A DNA stretch of 64,000 bases from positions 310,001 to 374,000 of the forward strand of contig NZ_JALIRP010000002.1 in assembly GCF_022898935.1 (NCBI RefSeq). Reading direction: 5' to 3'. Below are positions 1 to 8,244 of the stretch, in pieces; within the stretch, counting starts at the first letter, position 1, and each line of letters begins with the position of its first letter. The notes beneath the pieces were generated by a model, which was not told where the DNA came from, did not search any database, and worked only from the letters and a program-made list of their open reading frames with translations. Origin of the DNA: Paenibacillus mangrovi (GTDB taxonomy: Bacteria; Bacillota; Bacilli; Paenibacillales; Paenibacillaceae). The position numbers and the translations under genes were made by a program.

Positions 1-245
1 GAACGGCTTCCGGTTTCAATCGTTTCCTTATGTTCAAAGCCAGGCTCGCGCAAATGAACATGCATATCGATCAGCCCTGGCGTCACCAGCTTGCCTGCAG
101 CATCCGTCACTTCGGCTCCTGCCTGCGGCTCCCATGCCGAGTCTCCATCGATCAGACTCCGGATGACTCCGTCCTCCAGGATGATATGCTTTTTGACCAG
201 TTCACCTTGTTCATTCAACACGCTGGCATTCGTAATAATCTGCAC
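1..245 (-). CDS. pyrC: Dihydroorotase, N-terminal part (gene runs off the left edge)
   Basis: Dihydroorotase is the zinc amidohydrolase that cyclises carbamoyl-aspartate to dihydroorotate in de novo pyrimidine synthesis. Only the first 81 codons are present. The start is a GTG at 243-245 with a GGAGG ribosome site at 254-258. Residues 57-69 read [13 protein letters not shown], whose HxH pair (H62, H64) is the first metal-binding strand of the family. It follows pyrB after a 112-base AT-rich spacer in which I see no terminator, so it is probably part of the pyrR-pyrB-pyrC operon controlled by the PyrR attenuator at about 1.9-2.0 kb. The catalytic lysine and the rest of the barrel lie outside the window. 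Confidence 0.93.
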   Translation of the reverse strand, partial: MQIITNASVLNEQGELVKKHIILEDGVIRSLIDGDSAWEPQAGAEVTDAAGKLVTPGLIDMHVHLREPGFEHKETIETGSR

Positions 246-357
246 GTTGTTTACCTCCGCTCGTTGATTGGCGCTGTGGCTTCCAATCTATTGTATAATA
301 ATAATTCAAGTTTGTGTATATTTATTAATTCATTTGCATGTATAATCTTGTTCCGGA

Positions 358-1266
358 CTATCTCAGCGCTCTTTCCATAACCGCCATCCGTACCGGAACC
401 CCGTTGCTCATCTGTGTAAAAATGGCCGACTGCTCACATTCGACGACCGCATCGTCAATTTCCACGTTCCGGTTGACCGGAGCCGGGTGCATAATCAGCG
501 TGTGCTTGGACAGCCTTGCCGCCCGCTCCTCTGTCAATCCGTATTGCGCCCGGTATTCCTCAGCCGATTTGAACATGCCCGTTTCGTGGCGTTCGAGCTG
601 AACCCGCAGCATCATGACGACATCCGATTTCAGCGCTTCTTCCATGGAGACGTAGGCGGCGTAAGGCTCAAGATCCGGTGCCACCATATTCTGCGGTGCG
701 CAGAACTTGACTTCAGCTCCGAATTTTCTAAGCGCCCACAGGTCCGATCTGGCCACCCGGCTGTGAGAGATGTCGCCGATGATCGAAACGGTCAGACCTT
801 GAAGAGTTCCAAACTTTCTTTTCATCGTGAACAGATCCAGCAGCGCCTGCGTCGGGTGCTCATTGTTTCCATCGCCCGCATTGATCAGCGGCACCGAAAG
901 TTTGGACGCTAGTTCTTCTAGCACGCCTGCCGGCTTGAGCCGGATGACGCCAGCGTCAATTCCCATGGACTCAAGGGTTTTGACTGTATCGTAGATCGAC
1001 TCACCTTTTTCAACGCTCGAGGCTGCGGCCGCGAAGTTCAACACCTGTGCTCCAAGCCGCTTTTCGGCCATTTCGAAGGAAAACCGCGTTCTTGTGCTGT
1101 TCTCGAAAAACATGTTCGCTACAAAGCTTGAGCTCAGCACCGGTACGACTTTTTCCTGCTGTGCTTCCCAGTATGCTGCCCGGTCGAGTATGGACTCGAT
1201 CTCGCTGCGGCTAAGGTCTTTCAATCCGAGCAAGCTGCGTTCCTTAAGCTTCGTCATCGTCATCAT
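358..1266 (-). CDS. pyrB: Aspartate carbamoyltransferase catalytic chain
   Basis: This enzyme condenses carbamoyl phosphate with aspartate, the committed step of pyrimidine synthesis, in the cytoplasm. The 302-residue length fits the Bacillus-type catalytic subunit; no regulatory pyrI is seen. The carbamoyl-phosphate loop STRTR is at residues 57-61, and the HPTQALLDL segment follows in mid-protein. The start is the first of two adjacent ATG codons behind GGGAGGAG. It begins 2 bases after the end of pyrR, so the two are co-transcribed and probably translationally coupled. Expression should follow the PyrR attenuator ahead of pyrR. Confidence 0.97.
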   Translation of the reverse strand: MMTMTKLKERSLLGLKDLSRSEIESILDRAAYWEAQQEKVVPVLSSSFVANMFFENSTRTRFSFEMAEKRLGAQVLNFAAAASSVEKGESIYDTVKTLESMGIDAGVIRLKPAGVLEELASKLSVPLINAGDGNNEHPTQALLDLFTMKRKFGTLQGLTVSIIGDISHSRVARSDLWALRKFGAEVKFCAPQNMVAPDLEPYAAYVSMEEALKSDVVMMLRVQLERHETGMFKSAEEYRAQYGLTEERAARLSKHTLIMHPAPVNRNVEIDDAVVECEQSAIFTQMSNGVPVRMAVMERALR

Positions 1267-1268
1267 GT

Positions 1269-2040
<772 letters not shown>

Positions 2041-2066
2041 TAAAGGTGCATATTTAACTACAGAGA

Positions 2067-2095
2067 ATTATGACAGACGGGCATCGCATTGTCAA
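2067..2095 (-). promoter_or_regulatory. SigA-type promoter of the pyr operon
   Basis: On the minus strand the sequence has a perfect -35 TTGACA (2090-2095), a 17-base spacer and a -10 CATAAT (2067-2072). It lies about 30 bases upstream of the PyrR-binding loop, exactly where transcription of the attenuator leader should begin. Confidence 0.85.
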
Positions 2096-2125
2096 CAGAC
2101 GCTGGCCATTTTTATAAATGGAATA

Positions 2126-2383
2126 TTATTCCGGCAATTGACGAGACGGTTGTGGTTCATTATGTACCAATGCAGGCTCTTCCGTCGTCTGTGCTGTCGA
2201 CCGGGACCGCGGGGGTTGCGGTGAATCGCCGAAAATATCATTCATTTCTTTTTTGAACTCACGGACAGTCTTCCCTGCGGCGCGGCCCAGTCCAGGCAGC
2301 TTGCTTGGACCAAACAGGAGCAGAGCTAGTACAGCCAACAAAATGAATCCCGGTACGCCGATATCGTTTAGCATGTTGTCCAT
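2126..2383 (-). CDS. tatA: Twin-arginine translocase subunit TatA/TatE family
   Basis: TatA subunits oligomerise to form the pore that exports folded proteins across the cytoplasmic membrane. The 85-residue protein has the family layout: a short N-terminal transmembrane helix (about residues 10-24), the FGPSKLPGLGRAAGK hinge with its conserved FGP, an amphipathic helix, and a charged unstructured tail. A start at codon 4 (MLNDIG) is an alternative to the first ATG. No tatC lies nearby, so the partner must be encoded elsewhere. It stands between the pyr promoter and the XRE regulator and appears to be a single transcription unit. Confidence 0.93.
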   Translation of the reverse strand: MDNMLNDIGVPGFILLAVLALLLFGPSKLPGLGRAAGKTVREFKKEMNDIFGDSPQPPRSRSTAQTTEEPALVHNEPQPSRQLPE

Positions 2384-2524
2384 AAACCTCCTTCATCCAA
2401 TTCTAATTGCAAATCATATCCAAGAGATACTCCATCGATTACTTATACCAACCCATAGTTCATCTGGTCATCATATCTCGTCTCATTTCTATACATACCA
2501 CTTTACCATCTTTGCCTTCAAAAA

Positions 2525-3166
2525 TCACGAAGGTCTTCTCATTTTCGCTAGCCGCTCAATCACGATCCGAACCGCGATCGCATCATCGATATATCCAAAA
2601 GGAAAGCTGAAATCTGGTATGACATCCGCCGACAGTACAAAATACAAAAGCGCGCTGCCAATGACATGCTGCTCTGCCTCAGGCAATTGCCCGGAAGAAT
2701 ACTCCTTGTACAAATCCTTTAATTGTTCTATATAGTAGCCCGCACTCCGCAGCTGCTCCAGCTTAGGCAAAAAAGACTTTTCAATAATCTCCTTGCCTTC
2801 CTCCGTTCTAGCATACGCCTCATATTTATGCAATTCCTTGCGAACTTGGCTGGCCATATCATCCACGTTGATTCCGATCCCCTGTAGGGCGGCCCTTAAT
2901 TCGCCGATGCCGTCCTTCTGTTCCAATGGCTCTAACCCGGCGGTAGCAAGAAGATCCAAGAGTGGAATGTCCAAATGCTGCGCAAACAATTTCAGATGCT
3001 CCAGTTTTGGCTGCTGCTTGCCATTCACGATGCGGGATACGGTTGCTGTGTCGATCCCGATTACCCTGCATAATTTTCGCATGGACATGGATTTGGCTGT
3101 TAAGGCTGATTTGATCAGTTGGCCAATCCTGTTCCGTTCCTGAGCTTCATCTTCCTCAAAAGCCAT
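2525..3166 (-). CDS. XRE-type helix-turn-helix protein with C-terminal DUF1232 domain
   Basis: The protein has 213 residues. Residues about 12-66 form a Cro/C1-type helix-turn-helix, with the recognition region around DTATVSRIVNGKQQP. Residues about 168-205 (LYFVLSADVIPDFSFPFGYIDD) match the DUF1232/YkvA-type short membrane-associated segment, whose function is not established. The two are joined by a charged helical linker. The start is an ATG behind GAGAGGGG. The gene is divergent from ytaF, and a palindrome sits in its own promoter spacer (see 3181-3249), which suggests autoregulation. DNA binding is inferred from the fold; target genes are unknown. Confidence 0.8.
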   Translation of the reverse strand: MAFEEDEAQERNRIGQLIKSALTAKSMSMRKLCRVIGIDTATVSRIVNGKQQPKLEHLKLFAQHLDIPLLDLLATAGLEPLEQKDGIGELRAALQGIGINVDDMASQVRKELHKYEAYARTEEGKEIIEKSFLPKLEQLRSAGYYIEQLKDLYKEYSSGQLPEAEQHVIGSALLYFVLSADVIPDFSFPFGYIDDAIAVRIVIERLAKMRRPS

Positions 3167-3180
3167 AATACGGCCGCCCC

Positions 3181-3249
3181 TCTCAAGTTTATCTCAACAT
3201 GTTGAAAATTTCTCAACAGTATATGACCCCAAATGTCACTTTTTCTCAA
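3181..3249 (-). promoter_or_regulatory. Candidate promoter and operator of the XRE/DUF1232 gene
   Basis: The 161-base divergent spacer holds four copies of TCTCAA on the plus strand (starts 3181, 3192, 3211, 3244). The second is part of a perfect 12-base palindrome TCAACATGTTGA (3194-3205). On the minus strand a -35-like TTGAGA (3211-3216), a 17-base spacer and a weak -10 GATAAA (3188-3193) bracket this palindrome. This is the geometry of a repressor site blocking its own promoter. The assignment is inference from sequence only. Confidence 0.5.
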
Positions 3250-3327
3250 CGTCTTCAATAAGATATATGAGGATTTTGCAAATTCCTGAATGACTTTTCT
3301 AAATTTCATCAAGGAGAGTGCTAACAA

Positions 3328-3936
3328 ATGATTGCACCATGGTTATCATCCATTTCCATCGCCCTTGCTTCCAATCTGGATAATGCGGGGGTAGGCGCAG
3401 CTTACGGCGTTAGAAAAATTAGAATTCCTTTTTTGGCAAGCACTGTGATCGCTTTTATGGGCTTTCTGCTGACATTGATCGGAGGAATTTTCGGGAAAGT
3501 GATTGCCCTATGGATGCCTCCTCTGATATGCAATATTATCGGAATGATTATTCTGGTGGCGATTGGACTATGGGTTATGCTGCAACCTTTTCTTCAGGAA
3601 AAAGAAGTAAAACGCGAAAATCCGCAAGGGTTAATCAAAGATATATTGAAGAACCCGGAAACCGCGGATTTCAACCAATCGAAAACCGTTGATTTTAAGG
3701 AGTCGGTCATACTCGGCATCGCGCTTTCAATCAATAATCTCGCCGGTGGATTCGATGCAGGCATTACCCATATCAATATATGGGAAACCTCAATATTTTC
3801 GGGCGTATTCAGCTATCTCTGCATCGGTATTTGCTCGCTGCTTGGCCGCAAAATCGCCGGTGAACGCCTTGAAAAAAGCGCCAGCTGGATCGCCGGGATC
3901 ATCCTGATCGCCATCGGACTGCATCAAGTGATTTGA
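3328..3936 (+). CDS. ytaF: YtaF-like sporulation membrane protein (MntP-related)
   Basis: This 202-residue multi-pass membrane protein has two similar halves, each opening with an S-x-A/NN-x-D/GG motif: SIALASNLDNAGVG near residue 8 and LSINNLAGGFDAGI near 130. The halves are joined by a hydrophilic loop at about 90-120. That arrangement matches YtaF, a Bacillus sporulation-associated protein related to the MntP manganese exporters. Six hydrophobic segments are visible. The start is an ATG behind AAGGAGAG. It is transcribed away from the XRE regulator and ends in a shared bidirectional terminator with the aminotransferase gene. Transport of a divalent ion is inferred from family resemblance. 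Confidence 0.8.
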   Translation: MIAPWLSSISIALASNLDNAGVGAAYGVRKIRIPFLASTVIAFMGFLLTLIGGIFGKVIALWMPPLICNIIGMIILVAIGLWVMLQPFLQEKEVKRENPQGLIKDILKNPETADFNQSKTVDFKESVILGIALSINNLAGGFDAGITHINIWETSIFSGVFSYLCIGICSLLGRKIAGERLEKSASWIAGIILIAIGLHQVI

Positions 3937-3941
3937 AAAGA

Positions 3942-3976
3942 AACGGGCTGCCTCATGGCTGCCCGTTCCTTTTAAG
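3942..3976. terminator. Bidirectional terminator between ytaF and the aminotransferase gene
   Basis: The arms AACGGGC and GCCCGTT close a stem (3942-3967) with an inner GCC/GGC stem after a single mismatch and a TCAT loop. T-rich flanks follow on both strands. It separates two convergent genes. Confidence 0.75.
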
Positions 3977-3986
3977 GGATATTCAA

Positions 3987-5240
3987 TTAAAACTCAAATT
4001 CCACGTCACTCAGACGACCCTTGATTTCGTTGATAACGCGCTTCTCATCTTCTTCCCCATTAGCAATAAACGTTACGGAGAAGCGTACGAAGTGGCCGGC
4101 ATCATCCCAAGGCACGCTGGAAATCAGCTTTTCGCGGATTAGGAACTGGGAGAAATCCTCGCCGCTTTCAAAACGGATTCCGCCTTTGATTCCTTTTGGT
4201 GCCTCCACGTACAGGAAGAAGGAACCTTTCGGCTTTTCTGCCTTGAAGCCCAGCTCGTTCAGTGCTGCGACCAGCATTTCATGACGGCGGGAGTACTTAG
4301 CGGCAATTTTCTCCGTAATTTGTGGATTGTAAAGGCCGTATGCAGCGGCTTTTTGAATCGCGATGAATTGACCGGAATCATTATTATCCTTAACATCGCC
4401 GAATGCTTTGACCACAAGCGGGTTGCCTGCGATAAAGCCGATCCGCCAGCCGGTCATATTGTAGGATTTAGACAGGGAATGAAGCTCGACGCCTACGTCT
4501 TTTGCGCCCGGAACAGACAGGAAGCTGAGCGGCTTCAATCCGTCATATGTCAATGCGGCATATGGAGCATCATGCACGATCACAACATCATGCTTTTTAG
4601 CCCATTCAACAACCTCTGTGAAAAATTCCACAGTCGCGCTAGCACCCGTCGGATTATTCGGATAGTTAAGGTAGAAAAGCTTGGCCCGCTTTGCAATGTC
4701 TTCCGGAATCGAGCTTAGGTCAGGCAGAAAGTTGTTCTCTTTTTTGAGTTCAACGTTGTAGACTTCACCGCCGAGGTATTTGGTGTGCGTACCCATCACC
4801 GGATAACCAGGAACCGTCATGATTGTGACATCCCCCGGATTGATAAAGCATGATGGGAGCATCGCCAGTGCCGGCTTGGAGCCGATGGAATGCAGCACTT
4901 CCGTGTCAGGGTCGATACCATCAACGTTAAATACTTCCTTCATATAGTGGACTGCAGCTTCTTTGAACTCTGCGATGCCGTTATCGGCATAACCGCGGTT
5001 TTCAGGCTTGGCCGCTTCTTCGGCAAGCTTCGCGACGATTCCGGCATCCGCCATTTCATCGGGTTCGCCCACGCCCAGGTCAATCAGTTCGACATCAGGA
5101 AAATCCTTCTTCGCTTGTGCTTTGGCGCGTTTGATTTTTTCAAACTTATAGATCGCCGTATCTTTACCATAATTGGAACCGCCAATCCGGTCCGCAAAAA
5201 TGTTTTGAATATACGTATTTTGGTATTTCTCAATACTCAT
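3987..5240 (-). CDS. dapL: LL-diaminopimelate aminotransferase (class I/II PLP aminotransferase)
   Basis: The 417-residue fold-type I PLP enzyme resembles DapL, which converts tetrahydrodipicolinate directly to LL-diaminopimelate for lysine and peptidoglycan. Visible landmarks are GVGEPDEMAD near 57, the NNPTGA motif near 195-200, the HDAPYAAL segment, the PLP-lysine motif SLSKSYNMTGWR (K258), and the C-terminal substrate arginine in GHFVRFSVT. The opening ADRIGGSNYGKDTAIYKFE segment is typical of DapL-like proteins. The ATG is preceded by AGGAG. No other lysine genes are adjacent, so specificity is inferred; a related aminotransferase with different substrate is possible. Confidence 0.75.
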   Translation of the reverse strand: MSIEKYQNTYIQNIFADRIGGSNYGKDTAIYKFEKIKRAKAQAKKDFPDVELIDLGVGEPDEMADAGIVAKLAEEAAKPENRGYADNGIAEFKEAAVHYMKEVFNVDGIDPDTEVLHSIGSKPALAMLPSCFINPGDVTIMTVPGYPVMGTHTKYLGGEVYNVELKKENNFLPDLSSIPEDIAKRAKLFYLNYPNNPTGASATVEFFTEVVEWAKKHDVVIVHDAPYAALTYDGLKPLSFLSVPGAKDVGVELHSLSKSYNMTGWRIGFIAGNPLVVKAFGDVKDNNDSGQFIAIQKAAAYGLYNPQITEKIAAKYSRRHEMLVAALNELGFKAEKPKGSFFLYVEAPKGIKGGIRFESGEDFSQFLIREKLISSVPWDDAGHFVRFSVTFIANGEEDEKRVINEIKGRLSDVEFEF

Positions 5241-5256
5241 TTAGCAGTTCATCTCC

Positions 5257-5291
5257 TATTTAGGAATCATTCCAAAAATCTATCCTAAATA
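5257..5291. repeat. 9-base perfect inverted repeat in the aminotransferase leader
   Basis: TATTTAGGA (5257-5265) and TCCTAAATA (5283-5291) form a perfect inverted repeat with a 17-base spacer. Its gene-proximal arm abuts the AGGAG ribosome site of the gene starting at 5240. It could be a protein operator or an RNA hairpin that limits ribosome access. Confidence 0.5.
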
Positions 5292-5344
5292 TGAAGGAAT
5301 CCATGGCTGAAAGCCATGGACTAATTATCGTATCATTTGTACTT

Positions 5345-6268
5345 TCATCGACTGCGCAGGTTTGTAAGCAGCTCCTCCATGTCAGAAGGAATTTCAGCCG
5401 TAAATTCCATATACTCTCCGCTGGATGGATGAACAAACCCAAGCACTTTCGCATGCAGAGCCTGTCCGTCCATTTTAATCCCTTTGCTGCGCCCGTACAC
5501 AGGATCACCAACAAGCGGATGCCCAATAAATTTCATATGGACACGGATCTGGTGAGTCCGTCCCGTCTCAAGCTGCAGTTCAAGCAGGGTATAGTCCCCG
5601 AAACGCTCTAGCACAACAAAATGCGTGACGGCATGCTTGCTGTTTTTTTCCGTAACGGTAAACATTTTGCGGTCCTGTGGATCGCGGCCGATCGGCGCAT
5701 CTACGGTTCCCTGATCATGGCTCACGTTGCCGTGGACAAGAGCAACATATCTGCGCGTGACACTGTGATCCTTAAGCTGGGCGGCAAGAGAAGCATGCGC
5801 CTTATCATTTTTGGCAGCCATTAAAAGTCCCGAAGTGTCTTTATCAATCCGGTGTACGATGCCAGGACGAAGTTCCCCGTTAATACCCGATAAGTCCTTG
5901 CAATGATACATCAGCGCATTAACAAGCGTTCCCGATGAATGTCCAGGAGCCGGGTGCACGACCATGCCTCTCGGTTTGTTCACCACAATCACATCTCGGT
6001 CCTCATAAGCGACATCCAGCAGGATATCCTCAGGTACAATTTCCACCGCGGACGGCTCTGGTACGGCAACTTCCAAATGATCCCCTTCCGCCAGCTTGTA
6101 ATTGGCCTTGACAGGATGTCCGTTGACCTTGACATGACCGGAGGTGATCCACAGTTGTACCTGCGACCGGGATACTTCCTCTTCCCAGGATTCGGTAATG
6201 TACTTGTCGATCCGCTCCTTGGCATAGGCCTGGTCAATCACCCACTCCCTGATTTCGGTCTCACTCAC
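5345..6268 (-). CDS. rluD: RluD-family 23S rRNA pseudouridine synthase (YlyB type)
   Basis: The enzyme converts specific uridines of large-subunit rRNA to pseudouridine. The 307-residue protein has an N-terminal S4 RNA-binding domain (about 15-70, RIDKYITESWEEEVSRSQVQLWI) and a catalytic domain with the signature HRIDKDTSG at 139-147, whose D142 is the expected nucleophile. The start is a GTG overlapping the lspA stop by 4 bases (GTGA), which indicates translational coupling. The lspA-rluD pair is conserved in Bacillus, where pyrR follows directly; here four other genes intervene. The exact target uridines cannot be read from sequence. Confidence 0.9.
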   Translation of the reverse strand: MSETEIREWVIDQAYAKERIDKYITESWEEEVSRSQVQLWITSGHVKVNGHPVKANYKLAEGDHLEVAVPEPSAVEIVPEDILLDVAYEDRDVIVVNKPRGMVVHPAPGHSSGTLVNALMYHCKDLSGINGELRPGIVHRIDKDTSGLLMAAKNDKAHASLAAQLKDHSVTRRYVALVHGNVSHDQGTVDAPIGRDPQDRKMFTVTEKNSKHAVTHFVVLERFGDYTLLELQLETGRTHQIRVHMKFIGHPLVGDPVYGRSKGIKMDGQALHAKVLGFVHPSSGEYMEFTAEIPSDMEELLTNLRSR

Positions 6269-6762
6269 ACAATTTCATTCCCTTCCTTGCTCTCGTTCTC
6301 TGGTGTAGTATTATTCAAATCGATCAATGAATCCACAAAAATCAGCGCGACGCCAATACAGATGCAGGAATCGGCAATGTTGAAGATTGGAAACGTATAG
6401 CTTCCAAAATTTAACATCAAAAAGTCAACGACTTCTCCATACAGAGCCCGGTCGAGGAAATTACCGAGCGCTCCCCCCATAACGAGACTGAGGGCAATCG
6501 GCAGCAGCTTGCGCGACGAGGTTTTTCTGACTTTTTCCATGTACCATATGATGGCAATGACAACCACAATCGTAATGACGACAAAAAACCATCTTCGGTT
6601 TGGCAAAATGCCAAAAGCAGCGCCCTTGTTACGGATGGACGTAATTACGAAGAAGTTACCGATGACCGGAATTTCTTGACCAATCTCCATTTGTTTAGTA
6701 ATGATAAACTTCGTTCCCTGATCGACTAAAAATGCGATTAAAGCGAGGATGTAGTACCACAC
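6265..6762 (-). CDS. lspA: Lipoprotein signal peptidase (signal peptidase II)
   Basis: LspA cleaves the signal peptide of prolipoproteins after the lipobox cysteine has been lipidated. The 165-residue protein has four hydrophobic segments and the two catalytic aspartates of this membrane aspartyl protease in NFLDR (D104) and FNIADS (D131). The start is a GTG at 6760-6762 with a GGAGTGA site 11 bases upstream. It overlaps rluD by 4 bases. Substrates in this window would include the lipoproteins OppA and YlaJ. Confidence 0.95.
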   Translation of the reverse strand: MWYYILALIAFLVDQGTKFIITKQMEIGQEIPVIGNFFVITSIRNKGAAFGILPNRRWFFVVITIVVVIAIIWYMEKVRKTSSRKLLPIALSLVMGGALGNFLDRALYGEVVDFLMLNFGSYTFPIFNIADSCICIGVALIFVDSLIDLNNTTPENESKEGNEIV

Positions 6763-6987
6763 AGCACAAAGTCACTCCGTTCTTATCATATAGGCCGTAG
6801 AACATGACGGCTCCATGTCATATAAAGACCTGTATATTGTAGCACAGCACGTCAGAAATCGTCCATTAACGTCCAGCCACGAGAAGATTTTCCTCATGTA
6901 AAACCCCCGTTTTCCGCGCATCCTAGAATTGAAGGAATTGTCTTTAGGCGGCAATTGTCTGCCGTAAAAGGAAAGGGGACCGTATCC

Positions 6988-7737
6988 ATGCAGCAACTCA
7001 CCGCTACACAGCTTAAACATCTTCGTTCCCTGCTGGAAGAGCAGCAGCAATCCTTACAGCAAAAAGATGTGAACAATGACAGTTACGGTCTTGACGAATC
7101 CATGCGTGATGGAATCGGCGAGCTCTCGCTTATTGATAACCACCCTGCCGATGTGGCCACTGAATTATATTACCGTGAGATGGACCTCATGCTTCAGGAT
7201 CACGATGATCACCGGTTAACCCACATCAGTGAGGCTTTAGAGCGGATGGATCAAGGAACTTACGGCGTATGTCGAGAATGTGGAAAGCCGATTTCTTATG
7301 CCCGTCTTGAGGCTGTCCCGACAACGGCATATTGTATTGAGCACTCTCCCAAGCAGAATGTTTCCAATTACCCTCCGGTGGAAGAAGAGTTTCTTATGCC
7401 TCCTTTCGGCCGCACAAGCCTGGATGAACGTGAAGATCAAAACGGCTTTGATGGTGAAGACACATGGCAGGTACTAGAGAACTTTGGATCTTCCAACACA
7501 CCGGCCATGGCCGATAGCAACGAGATTCACAGTTATGACGATATGGAAATCGAAGCCTCGGATGAACTGGAAGGTTTCGTCGAGCCACTCGAAGCCTTTG
7601 TAGCTACCGACATCTACGGCAACCTCATTGATATCGTACGCAGCCAGGAATACCGCAGGTACATGGACAAAGGCGAATTCATCGACATGCAGCAACTTGC
7701 TGAAGAAGACGATGATGACGAATTCTTTGATCTTTAA
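6988..7737 (+). CDS. yteA: YteA-family sporulation protein, DksA/TraR-type zinc finger
   Basis: The 249-residue protein has an N-terminal helical region (1-90) and a DksA/TraR-like finger at about 92-122, CRECG...AYCIEH, with ligands C95, C98, C116 and a histidine at 119 in place of a fourth cysteine. The C-terminal half is very acidic. This matches the YteA group found in spore formers, whose role is not established. An ATG at 6988 behind AAAGGGG is a better start than an in-frame TTG at 6955. It is a lone plus-strand gene and overlaps the convergent DUF5665 gene by 4 bases at their stops. Confidence 0.85.
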   Translation: MQQLTATQLKHLRSLLEEQQQSLQQKDVNNDSYGLDESMRDGIGELSLIDNHPADVATELYYREMDLMLQDHDDHRLTHISEALERMDQGTYGVCRECGKPISYARLEAVPTTAYCIEHSPKQNVSNYPPVEEEFLMPPFGRTSLDEREDQNGFDGEDTWQVLENFGSSNTPAMADSNEIHSYDDMEIEASDELEGFVEPLEAFVATDIYGNLIDIVRSQEYRRYMDKGEFIDMQQLAEEDDDDEFFDL

Positions 7738-8066
7738 TACGACTTAAGCTCAAGCTGGCGCTGGACGATCCGTACAATATCCGCGATGTAATCTCCGATG
7801 ATCGGCAGATTAAGCGCCCCAAGGATCTGCAGGAAATAAATAATGGTAGCCGCGAAAAAAGTAAACCCGATCGCAATGCCGACTCCTTTGGCCGTTCCGG
7901 CCAGCATATTCAGCCAAATAATCCGCCAAGGCTTGTGAAGGAGCTGGGTGTAGTCGGCAATACGGGATTTTTCCAGCTGATCCGCTATTTGGACCGTAAG
8001 TTTATACATTAGGCTCAGTTGGTCTTCGCCCGCAGCAGCATCACCGTTTTTCTGATCATTCACCAT
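7734..8066 (-). CDS. DUF5665-family small membrane protein
   Basis: The 110-residue protein has a hydrophilic N-terminus (about 1-45), a conserved-looking segment KPWRIIWLNMLAGTAKGVGIAIG, and one or two hydrophobic segments (about 52-85). This layout is that of the uncharacterised DUF5665 family of Firmicutes. The ATG at 8064-8066 is preceded by AAAGGGG, so longer in-frame starts are less likely. It stands alone downstream of the ileS terminator and converges with the yteA-like gene. No function can be assigned. Confidence 0.7.
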   Translation of the reverse strand: MVNDQKNGDAAAGEDQLSLMYKLTVQIADQLEKSRIADYTQLLHKPWRIIWLNMLAGTAKGVGIAIGFTFFAATIIYFLQILGALNLPIIGDYIADIVRIVQRQLELKSY

Positions 8067-8107
8067 GAGTTTTTCCCCTTTTGAATTCATAACCACATAT
8101 CTGAAAG

Positions 8108-8164
8108 AAATAAACGAGCCCAAGGGCGCAGACTCTCATCTGTGCTTGAAGGCTCGTTTATTCC
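8108..8164 (-). terminator. Terminator downstream of ileS
   Basis: On the minus strand, arms ATAAACGAGCC and GGCTCGTTTAT (8110-8120 and 8151-8161) close a long stem holding an inner GCGCAGA/TCTGTGC hairpin, followed by TTTATTTCTTT. It lies between the ileS stop and the DUF5665 gene. Confidence 0.75.
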
Positions 8165-8244
8165 TTTTGACTGCTATTATTTGCCTAAAATGCGGCACTC
8201 ATTCAAACAATGCTCTTTCAAGAGGGCAAACCTCGGTAAAAATC

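Noticed and set aside
5300..5320. TCCATGGCT/AGCCATGGA hairpin as rluD terminator
   Set aside because: The stem is good but no T run follows on the minus strand; left as an unassigned palindrome.
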